Source: Tritrichomonas musculus (taxonomy: Eukaryota; Parabasalia; Tritrichomonadida; Tritrichomonadidae). Taken from it: a stretch of DNA of 64,000 bases. The notes under the pieces were generated by a model. It was not told where the DNA came from. It saw only the letters and a list, made by a program, of their open reading frames with translations, and did no database searches. Location of the stretch: positions 496,001 to 560,000 of the forward strand of contig JAPFFF010000036.1 in NCBI GenBank assembly GCA_039105265.1, written 5' to 3'. Positions 1-11,523 of the stretch are shown piece after piece. Position numbers and translations under genes: made by a program. Positions within the stretch are counted from its first letter, which is position 1; every line of letters starts with the position of its first letter.

Positions 1-677
1 CTTTGATTTTTCGAACAAAAATTATAAATATATGATAAGTATAAGATTATAAATTTAAATAATTTTTTTATCTATATATATAAAGATAACCCACAAATTT
101 GCCAAAAAAACACATTGCAGCATATTTGGAACTAAGCTAAAATATATTCTGTTTAATATAAAAAATAATATGCTTATTAAGTGATTTTGCTTTAATAAAT
201 TACTTTTTTTTAATAAGATATTAGTAATCTATTTATGCAAATTTTGATAACTTTTTATATGAGTTTTCAGAAAAATAATATTTTGAATGAAAATTTTCGA
301 TCAAATTTCGTTATAAATTTAAGCTCTCTCACTTCATATATTTTTTACTATTTCCATTTTGATTGACCAAGCCTCTCAAATTCGTAAGCACTACTCTCCA
401 TAATAATCGGAAAACGCAAATATCTATGATCTACAAAAAAAAATTTGAAAGTTGGACAAATTACCAAAATTACGATTTTCATTTTACTACTGGCTCATTT
501 TTATCATTTTTCTCAGCTTCAAATTATTTTTTTATTGTAATACAAACATGTAGAGACCTTCAATGTCTCGATGAAATATTAAGATAATAATCACATATCA
601 ATATATAACAGATCGAATGTTGAGGTCGCCAAAATACAAGCAATCCGAGCTGAGCGCAGCGAAGTCGGATTGCTTGA

Positions 678-705
678 GCCACTACGAGCGAAGCGAGGTA
701 GTGGC
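678..705. repeat. GAGCGAAGC-type hairpin (GCCACTAC...GTAGTGGC)
   Basis: An inverted repeat GCCACTAC/GTAGTGGC surrounds GAGCGAAGCGAG. Related copies lie at about 2413-2440, 4566-4593 and 6664-6691, so each arm carries two. An adjacent palindrome (AATCCGA...TCGGATT, 640-672) has the same GAGCGCAGCGAAG style of core. Confidence 0.75.
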
Positions 706-1110
706 TAATAAAAAAATTTTTTTTAATCATAATCCTAATCTATTAAAAAATGATCTTTTTACGCCTCCATATAATTATTTCCTATTTTTTTTTACAATGT
801 AATTATTTGTTGTTTCATTTGTTCAAGTTGTTTCTATATATTATATTAAGCTAAAATTAAAATTTGTAAAATGTTCAAAGTTTTCATTTTAAATAGCTAT
901 GTGGTCATGTACCCCTTAAAAAGTGATAGAATTATCTCATTCAAAGTTTTGTCCATTTAATCATTCAAAATTTACCTAATAAAAAAAAATTTCATCTCAT
1001 ATTTTGGAGTACTTTTCATAAGATGATCGTAATTTTAAAAATAATATTGAATTTTTGAATAAGTGATCGTTATGCAAAAGCCCAAATTATAGATTACGCA
1101 ATTTAGCCTT

Positions 1111-1670
1111 CCACCTGCGGCTATCGCTTCTCAGCTGCAGGTGGAAGTAAAGAAATAAGGAAACCAAGTTTCCACCTGCGGCTGAGCTGCGACAGCTGCA
1201 GGTGGAAAATCACTATTTACCAATTTAGCCTTCCACCTGCGGCTATCGCTTCTCAACTGCAGGTGGAAGTAAAGAAATAAGGAAACCAAGTTTCCACCTG
1301 CGGCTGAGCTGCGACAGCTGCAGGTGGAAAATCACTATTTACCAATTTAGCCTTCCACCTGCGGCTATCGCTTCTCAACTGCAGGTGGAAGTAAAGAAAT
1401 AAGGAAACCAAGTTTCCACCTGCGGCTGAGCTGCGACAGCTGCAGGTGGAAAATCACTATTTACCAATTTAGCCTTCCACCTGCGGCTATCGCTTCTCAA
1501 CTGCAGGTGGAAGTAAAGAAATAAGGAAACCAAGTTTCCACCTGCGGCTGAGCTGCGACAGCTGCAGGTGGAAGTAATTACTTAAATGTACCATTTCAAA
1601 CTTCCACCTGCAGCTATCGCAACTTAGTTGCAGGTGGAACTAATTACGCGAATTAAACTCCCACCTGCAA
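1111..1670. repeat. 122-bp tandem array of hairpins, left arm
   Basis: Four units begin at 1111, 1233, 1355 and 1477, an exact 122-bp period, followed by diverged hairpin units to about 1670. Each unit contains two imperfect palindromes that open with CCACCTGC and close with GCAGGTGG, separated by AT-rich spacers such as GTAAAGAAATAAGG and AATCACTATTTACC. Every 122 bases can therefore fold into two stem-loops of about 34 bases. It is locally GC-rich within very AT-rich DNA. Confidence 0.9.
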
Positions 1671-2863
1671 CTAAAAGTTTTAAATATTTTTTTATCCATA
1701 TATATTAAAGATTTCCCTCAAAAAATTTTAAAAAACGATATTAGAGCCATTTTGGCTTATCACACATTAAACAATTTATTTATATATATTTCCAAAAGAT
1801 TAAAAAGTTTGTTTATTTATAAAAATCAGATTTTAATAACAGGATAAATCTATTTTTATTAAAATTTTGTTAGAACTTTTTATATGAGGTTTCAGAATAA
1901 TTGATAAGAAGCAATCAAAATTTACGATCAAAAATGAGAATAAATAAAACATCACCTTTTTTTTGCTGTTTTCATTTTGATTAGTGGAACCTGCTCGAAC
2001 GCGTAAGTCCTTATCGCAATATAAACCAAAATCTCGCACGAATGATATTTAACTAAAAAAATTTACTCAAGATTCTAAGATTTCCGAAATTACGATTTTT
2101 TTTTTTTTTTTAATTACTTACAATTATCTACTCTTTCATCAAAAATTTGATTTTATATTACAATATGAATATGTATAGACCTTCAGCATATTTCAGACTT
2201 CCTCTCCTAATAATTATTTTTTATAACATTGACATGCATGTAGGTTTTTAACATTTATTACGACCTTAAAACTTCCTCTCATAATAAATATTCATTACCA
2301 TCTCTTCCCAGTCTCCAAAGGGAGCCTGGTGTATGACAATTACTTTATCTAATTTCGACGGCGCCAAAATCCAAGCAAACCGAGCTGAGCGTAGCGAACA
2401 TGTATTTCTTGAGCCACTACGAGCGAAGCGAAGTAGTGGCTATTAAAAGGTTAAATTTTTTTTTTATTCATAATCTTATCTATTAAAATAAAATTACCCA
2501 TTAATTTATAATAATTATTCTAAATTATTCTATATTTTTTAATTAGCTATTTTATGAGAGATAAGATTGAAACAGATAAATAAGATTAGATGATATTGAA
2601 TGTAAATGACGAAATTTGATGAGATTAGATGAGAATGATGAGATTAATTGAATTTGGATGTAACAGATGAAAAAAATGAGAATAAAGTAAAATGATGAGA
2701 ACAGATTTGTTACTTTATTCTAATTTTTTTAATTTGTATTTTAGGTAAATTTTTCATCGTCAAAGGTCAAAATTTCAAAATCTAGAATTTTCTTTTTTAG
2801 AAAAAAAATAATGGTTTAAATTTTGATATTATACAGAAAAAAATTAGTATACAGTGCTAAAGA

Positions 2864-2890
2864 CACTTTTTGAGCGAAGCTCAAAAAGTG
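2864..2890. repeat. Perfect hairpin with GCGAAGC tip at the arm-loop boundary
   Basis: CACTTTTTGA and TCAAAAAGTG flank GCGAAGC, forming a perfect 12-bp stem with a GAA loop. The mirror copy is at 4118-4144. GCGAAGC is a well-known unusually stable DNA mini-hairpin. Both copies lie a few bases inside the arms, next to the loop. Confidence 0.8.
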
Positions 2891-2904
2891 GCGTCCCTTG
2901 TTTA

Positions 2905-4103
2905 TATATATATTTGTAATTAAACAAGATACTCTTATTTATAATTTTTTTAATTAGGGTCATAAGTTCGTTTGGCAGCTCGTCTTTTTTTTTAAAAAAA
3001 ATTCTTATTACATTTTTATTTTTGAAAATGTAATAAGCTCGGGGTGTAATATAATGTATTGATGTTTATTTTAAGATTAAAATCAAAAAATACATTCTTT
3101 TTTATGAAATATTTGAGAATGAATTACGATCATATATTTATCAAAAAGTTTAATTGAAAATTCTGATATCAAAAGCTGAGAAAAAAAATTCTCGATCTCT
3201 GAAATCGATCCCGAGAATCTGTGTATATTTATGTATCGATATCAAAAAGTCAATCAATTATCGATCTCGATAATCGGAGAATAACAAGTCTATTTATAAG
3301 AAACGGTTTCAAACTTTTATAACACGTGATAGTCATTGTATATAAATCATTAAACAGTTTACATTATATATATTATATCTAAAATATAAATTTAGTAAGA
3401 ATTATTATTGTGAAAACTGAGATATGCTTTTGTTTAATATCAACTTTTTGATAAATTATTTATTTTATTTGATGAAGATTTCTTAAGATTTTGTGAATTT
3501 TGAGAGCTTTATGATGGATTTTCTGATTTCAATTTGATATAGATAATCATATAAATAAAATTATTTTATCTTAATAAAGAAAATAAATTTAACTGATTTG
3601 AGAGTTTTAATATCATAATATAATAATATATTCATTATAAATATGTATCAAATCTTAAAATTTTGCATTTTTTTTTTAAAATTTGAATAATTTTTATATT
3701 TTATATGGATTTTATTTTTTTGAATTGATTTTATATCTATTTTTGAAAGAAATTGATACAGCACGTTTTTTCATAATAATATTTTATCTATAACTTGGAA
3801 TTGTCAATAGCGATCTCTAAAAAAAATTTTAATTAGCTTTAAAAAATATTTTTAGAATAATATATTTTACTTATGGAATTCCATAAGTTGCAGCGATAAT
3901 TAAACGGCCATTAAGTACTTTTTTTTTTTTTTTTTTCAAAGCTATCATCTATAAAATATTGAAATAAGCTTGTAAAATATACCCAAATGTAAAAAAAAGA
4001 CCTGGTCTTGGTGATTCTTTCTGGTCTTTTGGCGATTTTAATAAATCTTTTAAAAAGTTATTTCTTATGAATTATTAAATAAAATGATTAAATGATATTT
4101 GAT
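2905..4103. other. Loop of the foldback; no gene seen
   Basis: This is about 1.2 kb of AT-rich single-copy sequence between the arms. Several short palindromic stretches built on TCGATCTC and CCGAGAATC occur near 3180-3290, and a T-run lies near 3920. I see no reading frame with coding character. Confidence 0.6.
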
Positions 4104-5330
4104 TAAACAAGGGACGCCACTTTTTGAGCTTCGCTCAAAAAGTGTCTTTAGCACTGTATACTAATTTTTTTCTGTATAATATCAAAATTTAAACCATTAT
4201 TTTTTTTCTAAAAAAGAAAATTCTAGATTTTGAAATTTTGACCTTTGACGATGAAAAATTTACCTAAAATACAAATTAAAAAAATTAGAATAAAGTAACA
4301 AATCTGTTCTCATCATTTTACTTTATTCTCATTTTTTTCATCTGTACATCCAAATTCAATTAATCTCATCATTCTCATCTAATCTCATCAAATTTCGTCA
4401 TTTACATTCAATATCATCTAATCTTATTTATCTGTTTCAATCTTATCTCTCATAAAATAGCTAATTAAAAAATATAGAATAATTTAGAACAATTATTATA
4501 AATTAATGGGTAATTTTATTTTAATAGATAAGATTATGAATAAAAAAAAATTTAACCTTTTAATAGCCACTACGAGCGAAGCGAAGTAGTGGCTCAAGAA
4601 ATACATGTTCGCTACGCTCAGCTCGGTTTGCTTGGATTTTGGCGCCGTCGAAATTAGATAAAGTAATTGTCATACACCAGGCTCCCTTTGGAGACTGGGA
4701 AGAGATGGTAATTAATATTTATTATGAGAGGAAGTTTTAAGGTCGTAATAAATGTTAAAAACCTACATGCATGTCAATGTTATAAAAAATAATTATTAGG
4801 AGAGGAAGTCTGAAATATGCTGAAGGTATATACATATCCATATTGTAATATAAAATCAAATTTTTGATGAAAGAGTAGATAATTGTAAGTAATTAAAAAA
4901 ATAAAAATCGTAATTTAGGAAATCTTAGAATCTTGAGTAAATTTTTTTAGTTAAATATCATTCGTGCGAGATTTTGGTTTATATTGCGATAAGGACTTAC
5001 GCGTTCGAGCAGGTTCCACTAATCAAAATGAAAACAGCAAAAAAAAGGTGATGTGTTATTTATTCTCATTTTTGATCGTAAATTTTGATTGCTTCTTATC
5101 AATTATTCTGAAACCTCATATAAAAAGTTCTAACAAAATTTTAATAAAAATAGATTTATCCTGTTATTAAAATCTGATTTTTATAAATAAACAAACTTTT
5201 TAATCTTTTGGAAATATATATAAATAAATTGTTTAATGTGTGATAAGCCAAAATGGCTCTAATATCGTTTTTTAAAATTTTTTGAGGGAAATCTTTAATA
5301 TATATGGATAAAAAAATATTTAAAACTTTT

Positions 5331-6261
5331 AGTTGCAGGTGGGAGTTTAATTCGCGTAATTAGTTCCACCTGCAACTAAGTTGCGATAGCTGCAGGTGGA
5401 AGTTTGAAATGGTACATTTAAGTAATTACTTCCACCTGAAGCTATCGCAGTTTAGCTGCAGGTGGAAGTTCAATTCGCGTAATTAGTTCCAACTGCAGCT
5501 AAGTTGCGATAGCTGCAGGTGGAAGTTTGAAATGGTACATTTAAGTAATTACTTCCACCTGCAGCTATCGCAGCTCAGCCGCAGGTGGAAACTTGGTTTC
5601 CTTATTTCTTTACTTCCACCTGCAGCTGAGAAGCGATAGCCGCAGGTGGAAGGCTAAATTGGTAAATAGTGATTTTCCACCTGCAGCTGTCGCAGCTCAG
5701 CCGCAGGTGGAAACTTGGTTTCCTTATTTCTTTACCTCCACCTGCAGCTGAGAAGCGATAGCCGCAGGTGGAAGGCTAAATTGGTAAATAGTGATTTTCC
5801 ACCTGCAGCTGTCGCAGCTCAGCCGCAGGTGGAAACTTGGTTTCCTTATTTCTTTACCTCCACCTGCAGCTGAGAAGCGATAGCCGCAGGTGGAAGGCTA
5901 AATTGGTAAATAGTGATTTTCCACCTGCAGCTGTCGCAGCTCAGCCGCAGGTGGAAACTTGGTTTCCTTATTTCTTTACCTCCACCTGCAGCTGAGAAGC
6001 GATAGCCGCAGGTGGAAGGCTAAATTGGTAAATAGTGATTTTCCACCTGCAGCTGTCGCAGCTCAGCCGCATGTGGAAACTTGGTTTCCTTATTTCTTTA
6101 CCTCCACCTGCAGCTGAGAAGCGATAGCCGCAGGTGGAAGGCTAAATTGGTAAATAGTGATTTTCCACCTGCAGCTGTCGCAGCTCAGCCGCAGGTGGAA
6201 ACTTGGTTTCCTTATTTCTTTACTTCCACCTGCAGCTGAGAAGCGATAGCCGCAGGTGGAA
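5331..6261. repeat. 122-bp tandem array of hairpins, right arm
   Basis: This is the inverted counterpart of the left-arm array, with six full 122-bp units (spacer motif CTTGGTTTCCTTATTTC at about 5591, 5713, 5835, 5957, 6079 and 6201). An expanded block of variant hairpins lies at 5331-5560. The two extra units relative to the left arm show that the array has expanded or contracted since the arms formed. Confidence 0.9.
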
Positions 6262-7300
6262 GACTAAATTGCGTAATCTATAATTTGGGCTTTTGCATAA
6301 CGATCACTTATTCAAAAATTCAATATTATTTTTAAAATTACGATCATCTTATGAAAAGTACTCCAAAATATGAGATGAAATTTTTTTTTATTAGGTAAAT
6401 TTTGAATGATTAAATGGACAAAACTTTGAATGAGATAATTCTATCACTTTTTAAGGTGTACATGACCACATAGCTATTTAAAATGAAAACTTTGAACATT
6501 TTACAAATTTTAATTTGAGCTTAATAGAATATATAGAAACAACTTGAACAAATGAAACAACAAATAATTACATTGTAAAAAAAAATAGGAAATAATTATA
6601 TGGAGGCGTAAAAAGATCATTTTTTAATAGATTAGGATTATGATTAAAAAAATTTTTTTATTAGCCACTACCTCGCTTCGCTCGTAGTGGCTCAAGCAAT
6701 CCGACTTCGCTGCGCTCAGCTCGGATTGCTTGTATTTTGGCGACCTCAACATTCGATCTGTTATATATTGATATGTGATTATTATCTTAATATTTCATCG
6801 AGACATTGAAGGTCTCTACATGTTTGTATTACAATAAAAAAATAATTTGAAGCTGAGAAAAATGATAAAAATGAGCCAGTAGTAAAATGAAAATCGTAAT
6901 TTTGGTAATTTGTCCAACTTTCAAATTTTTTTTTGTAGATCATAGATATTTGCGTTTTCCGATTATTATGGAGAGTAGTGCTTACGAATTTGAGAGGCTT
7001 GGTCAATCAAAATGGAAATAGTAAAAAATATATGAAGTGAGAGAGCTTAAATTTATAACGATATTTGATCGAAAATTTTCATTCAAAATATTATTTTTCT
7101 GAAAACTCATATAAAAAGTTATCAAAATTTTCATAAATAGATTACTAATATCTTATTAAAAAAAAGTAATTTATTAAAGCAAAATCACTTAATAAGCATA
7201 TTATTTTTTATATTAAACAGAATATATTTTAGCTTAGTTCCAAATATGCTGCAATGTGTTTTTTTGGCAAATTTGTGGGTTATCTTTATATATATAGATA

Positions 7301-8543
7301 ATAATTCAATTTACGAATCAACATTCAATAAATTCAATGAATTTATTTAATTACTCGGCTATATATATTCATAAAAATATAAATACTATTAATATTTCAA
7401 TGAATTATTTCAATGCATTATTTATTATTCGGCTATAAATATTCATAAAAATATAAATACTATTAATATTTTAAATACATTTTATATCGGTATATATTTA
7501 AAAATATAAATGAAAAAAAATTTATTTTCAATTGAAAAAATGCTTTTATTGATTTTATTATATATTTATATCTTATTTTTTTTTTTATTTTATATATGAT
7601 ATTTTGAAAGCTTTACAAATCACCATCGCCAAAAAAACCGTTTTGGTGATCTCCAAAATATATGTAAACTATTCAAAATTGAATGCTGTCGCCAAAAGCC
7701 CAAGACCTGGGCTTTTGGTGAAATCGGTTATTTGGCTTTTCATCGTCAATATAAATGAGCTTTTTATTATTATTTTATATGATATATTATACAAATCATA
7801 CAATTATTTTGTAATATTCAAAAAATAACATTTTTTTACTGAGAAAATCTTATCGATTATTAATATGACTTTTGATAAAACTCATTTAATTCCTCTTTCA
7901 AATAATTCAATGGTTTATGTCTTTTGATAAAACTAAATTTTATTAATAAAATTTATTTGACAATAATATGGTTATATTTGGTGATTTTTAAAACCCAAAA
8001 AACGTTTATTTCACCAAATTTACAAGCTTAATTGAAAATTTTGTTTGAGATATTTATATTATTTTTTCAAAGTTTAAACAGCCAAGTTCATTTAGAATCT
8101 CTATCAAAATTTTTTGGAAGAATATATTTAGTTTTCAAAGAATTTACTCAATTTTTTTCAGGCGGTCCATTATTATTTGAATGAAAAAAAACGTACTAAA
8201 TAGATTTATATCAAAAACTTTTCAGTATTGTAAAGTATTCAAAAGCGCCTTATATTCAAAATTTTTAAAACTTTTTATTAATCCCTTTAAAACCTAGCAA
8301 ACACAAAATATTTTAAATGATAGTTAAATTATCTTAAATGATTACACAAATATTTTTTGATATAAACCGTAAAATATAATCATAAAACGCTTACATAAAA
8401 TATCTTTTTTAATGTTTAAATACAACCAATAAATGATTTATGAACTAAAATATGATCATTATTAATTCTTTTAAAATTGAATTGTGTTAAAGAGAAAATT
8501 GAATATATTATTGAATTTGTATAAAAATAAAATTTATTAATAA
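7301..8543. other. Intergenic, AT-rich; contains a 74-bp direct duplication
   Basis: About 1.2 kb with no supported gene. A sequence containing ACTCGGCTAT and TTCATAAAAATATAAATAC repeats once with a period of 74 bases (about 7324-7475). The rest is AT-rich. A 74-codon frame at 7604 lacks coding character. Confidence 0.6.
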
Positions 8544-9545
8544 ATGACAGAACTGGAAAAGATAAAAGAAACAATTTCTAATCATGGATATGAATACTTG
8601 GATTTAATTGGTAAAGGGGGATTTTCTTGTGTATATTTGTGCTACAGTAGGAAATATAACCAAAATTTTGCCATTAAAAAGGCCATAAAACATAAATGCA
8701 CAGAATATGAATACAATACATTGGTATCCCTTAGCCATTCTTATATAATTAAGCTATATGATTCATTTGAAGATGATGAATCACAATATTTTGTTTTGGA
8801 ATATTGCCAAAACGGAACTATTCGTCAAAAAGGTGTGCTCCAATTTGATCAATTCGTTTTTTATGCTAAGCAAATTTTAGAAGCTATTGCTTATTGCCAT
8901 TCTAATCAAATTGCACATCGTGATATTAAACCTGATAATATTTTTCTTGATCAGTATGATCATATTAAGTTAGCAGATTTTGGAATGGCAAAACAATTTG
9001 AAAACCAAAAAAGATCAAATGAAATGTGCGGCTCATTTAAATTTTTTTCTCCGGAAATGGTGGAAGAACAAGAAATTTGTCCATTTAAAGCTGATATTTG
9101 GGCTTTAGGAATAACATTTTTCTATATGATGACAGGATGTTATCCTTTTGAAAGTACATCAATTGAAGAAATGAAAAGACTTATATCATATGGAGAGATA
9201 AACTTTAAAAATCATAGTGTCGATCCTAGAATTCAATTTATGATTAAGAAAATGACAGAAAAGAATCCAAAGTTGCGTCCTAGTGCAAAAAAATTATTAA
9301 GTAATCCAATTTTCTCACAAAATAAATCTTTGAAAACTTCATTCTTATTCAAACAATACCATAAATATCCTTTACGGCCTATTATTGCGCAGAGTAATTC
9401 ATTCACTTTTGATATCAATCAACAAGATTCAGATAATGATAAAGATCAAAATATATCATTATCCAGCATTCATTCATATAAAAAGGTTTCTTTTTATCGA
9501 CCCAACCATAGAATTGATTGCCATTTTCTTAATCCGAAACCATAA
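8544..9545 (+). CDS. CAMK/SNF1-like serine/threonine protein kinase
   Basis: A 333-residue protein with a complete eukaryotic protein kinase domain at about residues 17-268: glycine loop GKGGFS (23-28), ATP-anchoring lysine in FAIKK (K45), catalytic loop HRDIKPDN (125-132), DFG (145-147), FFSPE in place of APE (168-171) and the helix-F motif KADIWALG. It transfers phosphate from ATP to serine or threonine, and the HRDIKPDN loop is the Ser/Thr type. The overall look (the MCGSFKFFSPEM activation segment and a short C-terminal tail) fits the CAMK/CAMKL group, which is greatly expanded in trichomonads. The roughly 65-residue tail is low in complexity, rich in Ser, Asp and Asn. There is no membrane segment and no intron. 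The start codon is preceded by AATAA. The substrate is unknown, and nothing indicates that the gene is broken. Confidence 0.93.
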   Translation: MTELEKIKETISNHGYEYLDLIGKGGFSCVYLCYSRKYNQNFAIKKAIKHKCTEYEYNTLVSLSHSYIIKLYDSFEDDESQYFVLEYCQNGTIRQKGVLQFDQFVFYAKQILEAIAYCHSNQIAHRDIKPDNIFLDQYDHIKLADFGMAKQFENQKRSNEMCGSFKFFSPEMVEEQEICPFKADIWALGITFFYMMTGCYPFESTSIEEMKRLISYGEINFKNHSVDPRIQFMIKKMTEKNPKLRPSAKKLLSNPIFSQNKSLKTSFLFKQYHKYPLRPIIAQSNSFTFDINQQDSDNDKDQNISLSSIHSYKKVSFYRPNHRIDCHFLNPKP

Positions 9546-10170
9546 TTTTTTTTTGTTTATTATTTTTATATTAAATTAGAGAATCATGCATTATTTTAAT
9601 AATATTCTATATTTATATTATATACAAAATGTAAATTATCTGAATATTTTTCTTTTTTGCTTATAAATACGAAATTAAAAAGCAAAATATATTTGAATTC
9701 TAAATTGAATAAATTTGATTATATATTCAATTTTTTTCAAAAGATCACTATCAACGTTTTCTCAAATCTTTTTACAAATTGTTGATTATTTGATTTGTTA
9801 AAATTTAGATTAAGCAAAGAGTTTTTAACTTGTTAAATGAATAGAATTAAATCACCAATCATTTTGATCCAAACATTTGTTCAATTTTTTTTTTTTTGAG
9901 AAAAGGATGGGAATTCTAAAATGCATATTTATATGAGAAAAAATTGTGAATTCATTCAATGATTTAGTTTGCCTGAATTTTCCAAAAATCACACCAATGA
10001 GAGATTGAAATTGAGTAGAATTCGAACATACAATCAGATAACATATTTAAGTTCGAAAATAAAAATTTAGTAACAATAGCTCAGGTGAAAATACTTGGTT
10101 GTTTTTAATTATAAATTTACAACTAAATTCTTTCTTATTTAAATTCTTTTATTTTTCATTTAAAAAAAAA
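9546..10170. other. Intergenic, AT-rich
   Basis: Spacer between the kinase stop and the tRNA. From about 10,010 it is part of the block duplicated at 30.1 kb. No gene is seen. Confidence 0.6.
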
Positions 10171-10243
10171 TGCCTACGAGCGGAGTCGGACCGCCGACCT
10201 TTCGCTTACAAGGCGAACGCAATAACCACTATGCTACGCAGGC
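10171..10243 (-). tRNA. tRNA-Thr (anticodon TGT), copy 1
   Basis: On the minus strand the sequence folds as a full 73-base cloverleaf. The acceptor stem is GCCTGCG/CGTAGGC with one G-T pair, the D arm is GCA...TGC, the anticodon stem is TTCGC/GCGAA with loop CTTGTAA (anticodon TGT, reading ACA), and the T arm is GCGG/CCGC with loop TCCGACT. There is no intron and the encoded 3' end has no CCA, as expected for a eukaryotic nuclear tRNA gene. It lies about 190 bases upstream of the Myb gene, in divergent orientation. Confidence 0.93.
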
Positions 10244-10418
10244 TGTTATTCTTTCAATTATATTTTTGTATAATTTGTCTATTATTTGATTATAAAAATT
10301 GATTATCACTTCACTAGAACAATCATTTGAGAGATTTTCTGAATATATACAATTTTTTTCTGTGAATTCAATTTTAAATGTTTTCCCTCTCTTCTCTTCT
10401 CAAGACTTACAAATGACT

Positions 10419-10425
10419 TCATTTT
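10419..10425 (+). promoter_or_regulatory. Initiator-like element (Inr) of Myb copy 1
   Basis: TCATTTT matches the trichomonad initiator consensus TCAYWW; the predicted start is the A at 10,421, giving a 12-nt 5' leader. It sits just downstream of a pyrimidine tract (TTTCCCTCTCTTCTCTTCTC). The same arrangement is conserved in copy 2 at 30,538. Confidence 0.6.
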
Positions 10426-10432
10426 ATTTTAG

Positions 10433-11059
10433 ATGTTCTCCAATTACTACAAAACTTTGAATCAAACACCAATCGATATGAACAATCAAAATTTAAGTCA
10501 ACAACCCGAGATCAAACGACGCACTCGTAAACCGTTTACGAAAGAAGAAGATCAACAAATACTTCAACTTGTTCAATATTTTGGATCTAATGATAAAAAC
10601 AAGTGGTACATTATTGCTAGCCAAATGAAAGGTCGCAGTCCACGACAATGTCGAGAACGTTACCAACTTTTCTTAAGTGATGGAGTGAGAAAGAACGCGA
10701 AATGGAGCAGTGAAGAAGATGAATTATTACTTTCAAAGTACCAGCTTTATGGTCCACACTGGAAACAGCTTGAACAATTTTTTGTTGGTCGAACTTCGTA
10801 CAATATCAAGAACCGATTCATTTCTCTTAGTCGACGAAAGAAACCATATGATAACAACGAAGAACATCGCGAATACGAATCAAACGAACAATCTCATCTA
10901 AGCAACTCTCTTAGGAAAGAACCAGAACTACGTGAAAAGACAGATCAAATATTTGATAATGAATATTCATCAGTTTTAAACGAATCCGATTTTGAAATTG
11001 ACATAGACAATTTCCCATTAATGATTGAAGAATATGAACAATACGCCATTTTTGAATGA
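10433..11059 (+). CDS. R2R3 Myb-like DNA-binding protein, copy 1
   Basis: A 208-residue protein with two Myb repeats. The first is at about residues 34-81 (PFTKEEDQQIL ... NKWYIIA ... RQCRERYQLFL) and the second at about 89-133 (KWSSEEDELLL ... GPHWKQLEQFF ... YNIKNRF). The first repeat has Phe and Tyr at the outer Trp positions, a variation common in protist Mybs. The C-terminal 70 residues are acidic and poor in structure, possibly a regulatory tail. In Trichomonas, proteins of this size and layout are transcription regulators that bind Myb recognition elements in promoters (family knowledge); the target here is unknown. It has an initiator-like site 12 nt upstream and a tRNA-Thr behind it. 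Copy 2 at 30,552 differs at four residues. Confidence 0.93.
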   Translation: MFSNYYKTLNQTPIDMNNQNLSQQPEIKRRTRKPFTKEEDQQILQLVQYFGSNDKNKWYIIASQMKGRSPRQCRERYQLFLSDGVRKNAKWSSEEDELLLSKYQLYGPHWKQLEQFFVGRTSYNIKNRFISLSRRKKPYDNNEEHREYESNEQSHLSNSLRKEPELREKTDQIFDNEYSSVLNESDFEIDIDNFPLMIEEYEQYAIFE

Positions 11060-11523
11060 TTCAAATTAATATAACGATTTTACACTATCAATATAAAATA
11101 TCTACACTTTTTTGTTTTTAAATAAATAAATAAATAAATTTAGACTTCCATTATCTCAAACTTTATTTTTATTTATTTTCAAATTATACGGACCATGCAT
11201 TCTCGTGAAGGGAGCTTTTGGTTCATTTGTACCAGATTTGATTAGATTTTAAAACATTTAAAAATGTTTGATCTTACTTTTTTGATTGTTTTAAAAATCT
11301 AAAAATGGTGATAAATTTGAACATTATTAAAAAAAGCATTATTGCCTAAAATTCAGTTTTAATTATGAGCTTATTGATTTTATTTGTGAAATAAAAAAAA
11401 AAGTGAACTGAAAAGTTGAAAAAGTGAAATTATTCCTATATTTAATGTATACACTTTTTTCATTTTAAAAAGGTTCAATAACTATTTTAGCGAATTAAAC
11501 GTGGTCATTTATTTATCTCTTAT

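Larger units (their letters stand above)
69..7300. repeat. Giant foldback element (long inverted repeat with 1.2-kb loop)
   Basis: The left arm (69-2904) is the reverse complement of the right arm (4104-7300); both outer ends read TATCTATATATATAAAGATA from the outside in. The arms match along their whole length with scattered single-base differences. The right arm is longer mainly because its tandem array has six 122-bp units instead of four, plus an extra variant block. The loop (2905-4103) is AT-rich and has no convincing gene. No transposase is encoded, and the short reading frames in the arms are mirror images that start at non-ATG codons. No clear target duplication is visible: AATAATT-like sequence occurs at both edges, but it is low complexity. 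It could be a foldback-type non-autonomous DNA transposon or an inverted segmental duplication. Because the arms have diverged in copy number and sequence, an assembly artefact is less likely. Confidence 0.85.
10010..11270. repeat. Duplicated tRNA-Thr + Myb block, copy 1
   Basis: About 1.26 kb that recurs in direct orientation at about 30,118-31,340. Both copies contain, in order, an AT-rich leader with GAATTCGAACATACAATCA, a tRNA-Thr on the minus strand, a pyrimidine-rich stretch, an initiator-like site, a Myb gene and a short 3' flank ending near ATTTAAAAATGT. Coding and tRNA parts are nearly identical, while the spacers carry small indels. Confidence 0.9.

Noticed and set aside
1111-1670. 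Regularly spaced palindromic repeats as a CRISPR array
   Set aside because: Spacers are identical between units, the period is 122 bp and no cas gene exists; the organism is a eukaryote.
363-7006. Identical 74-residue and near-identical 68-residue reading frames in both foldback arms
   Set aside because: They are mirror images produced by the inverted repeat, begin at TTG or similar codons and have no coding character.
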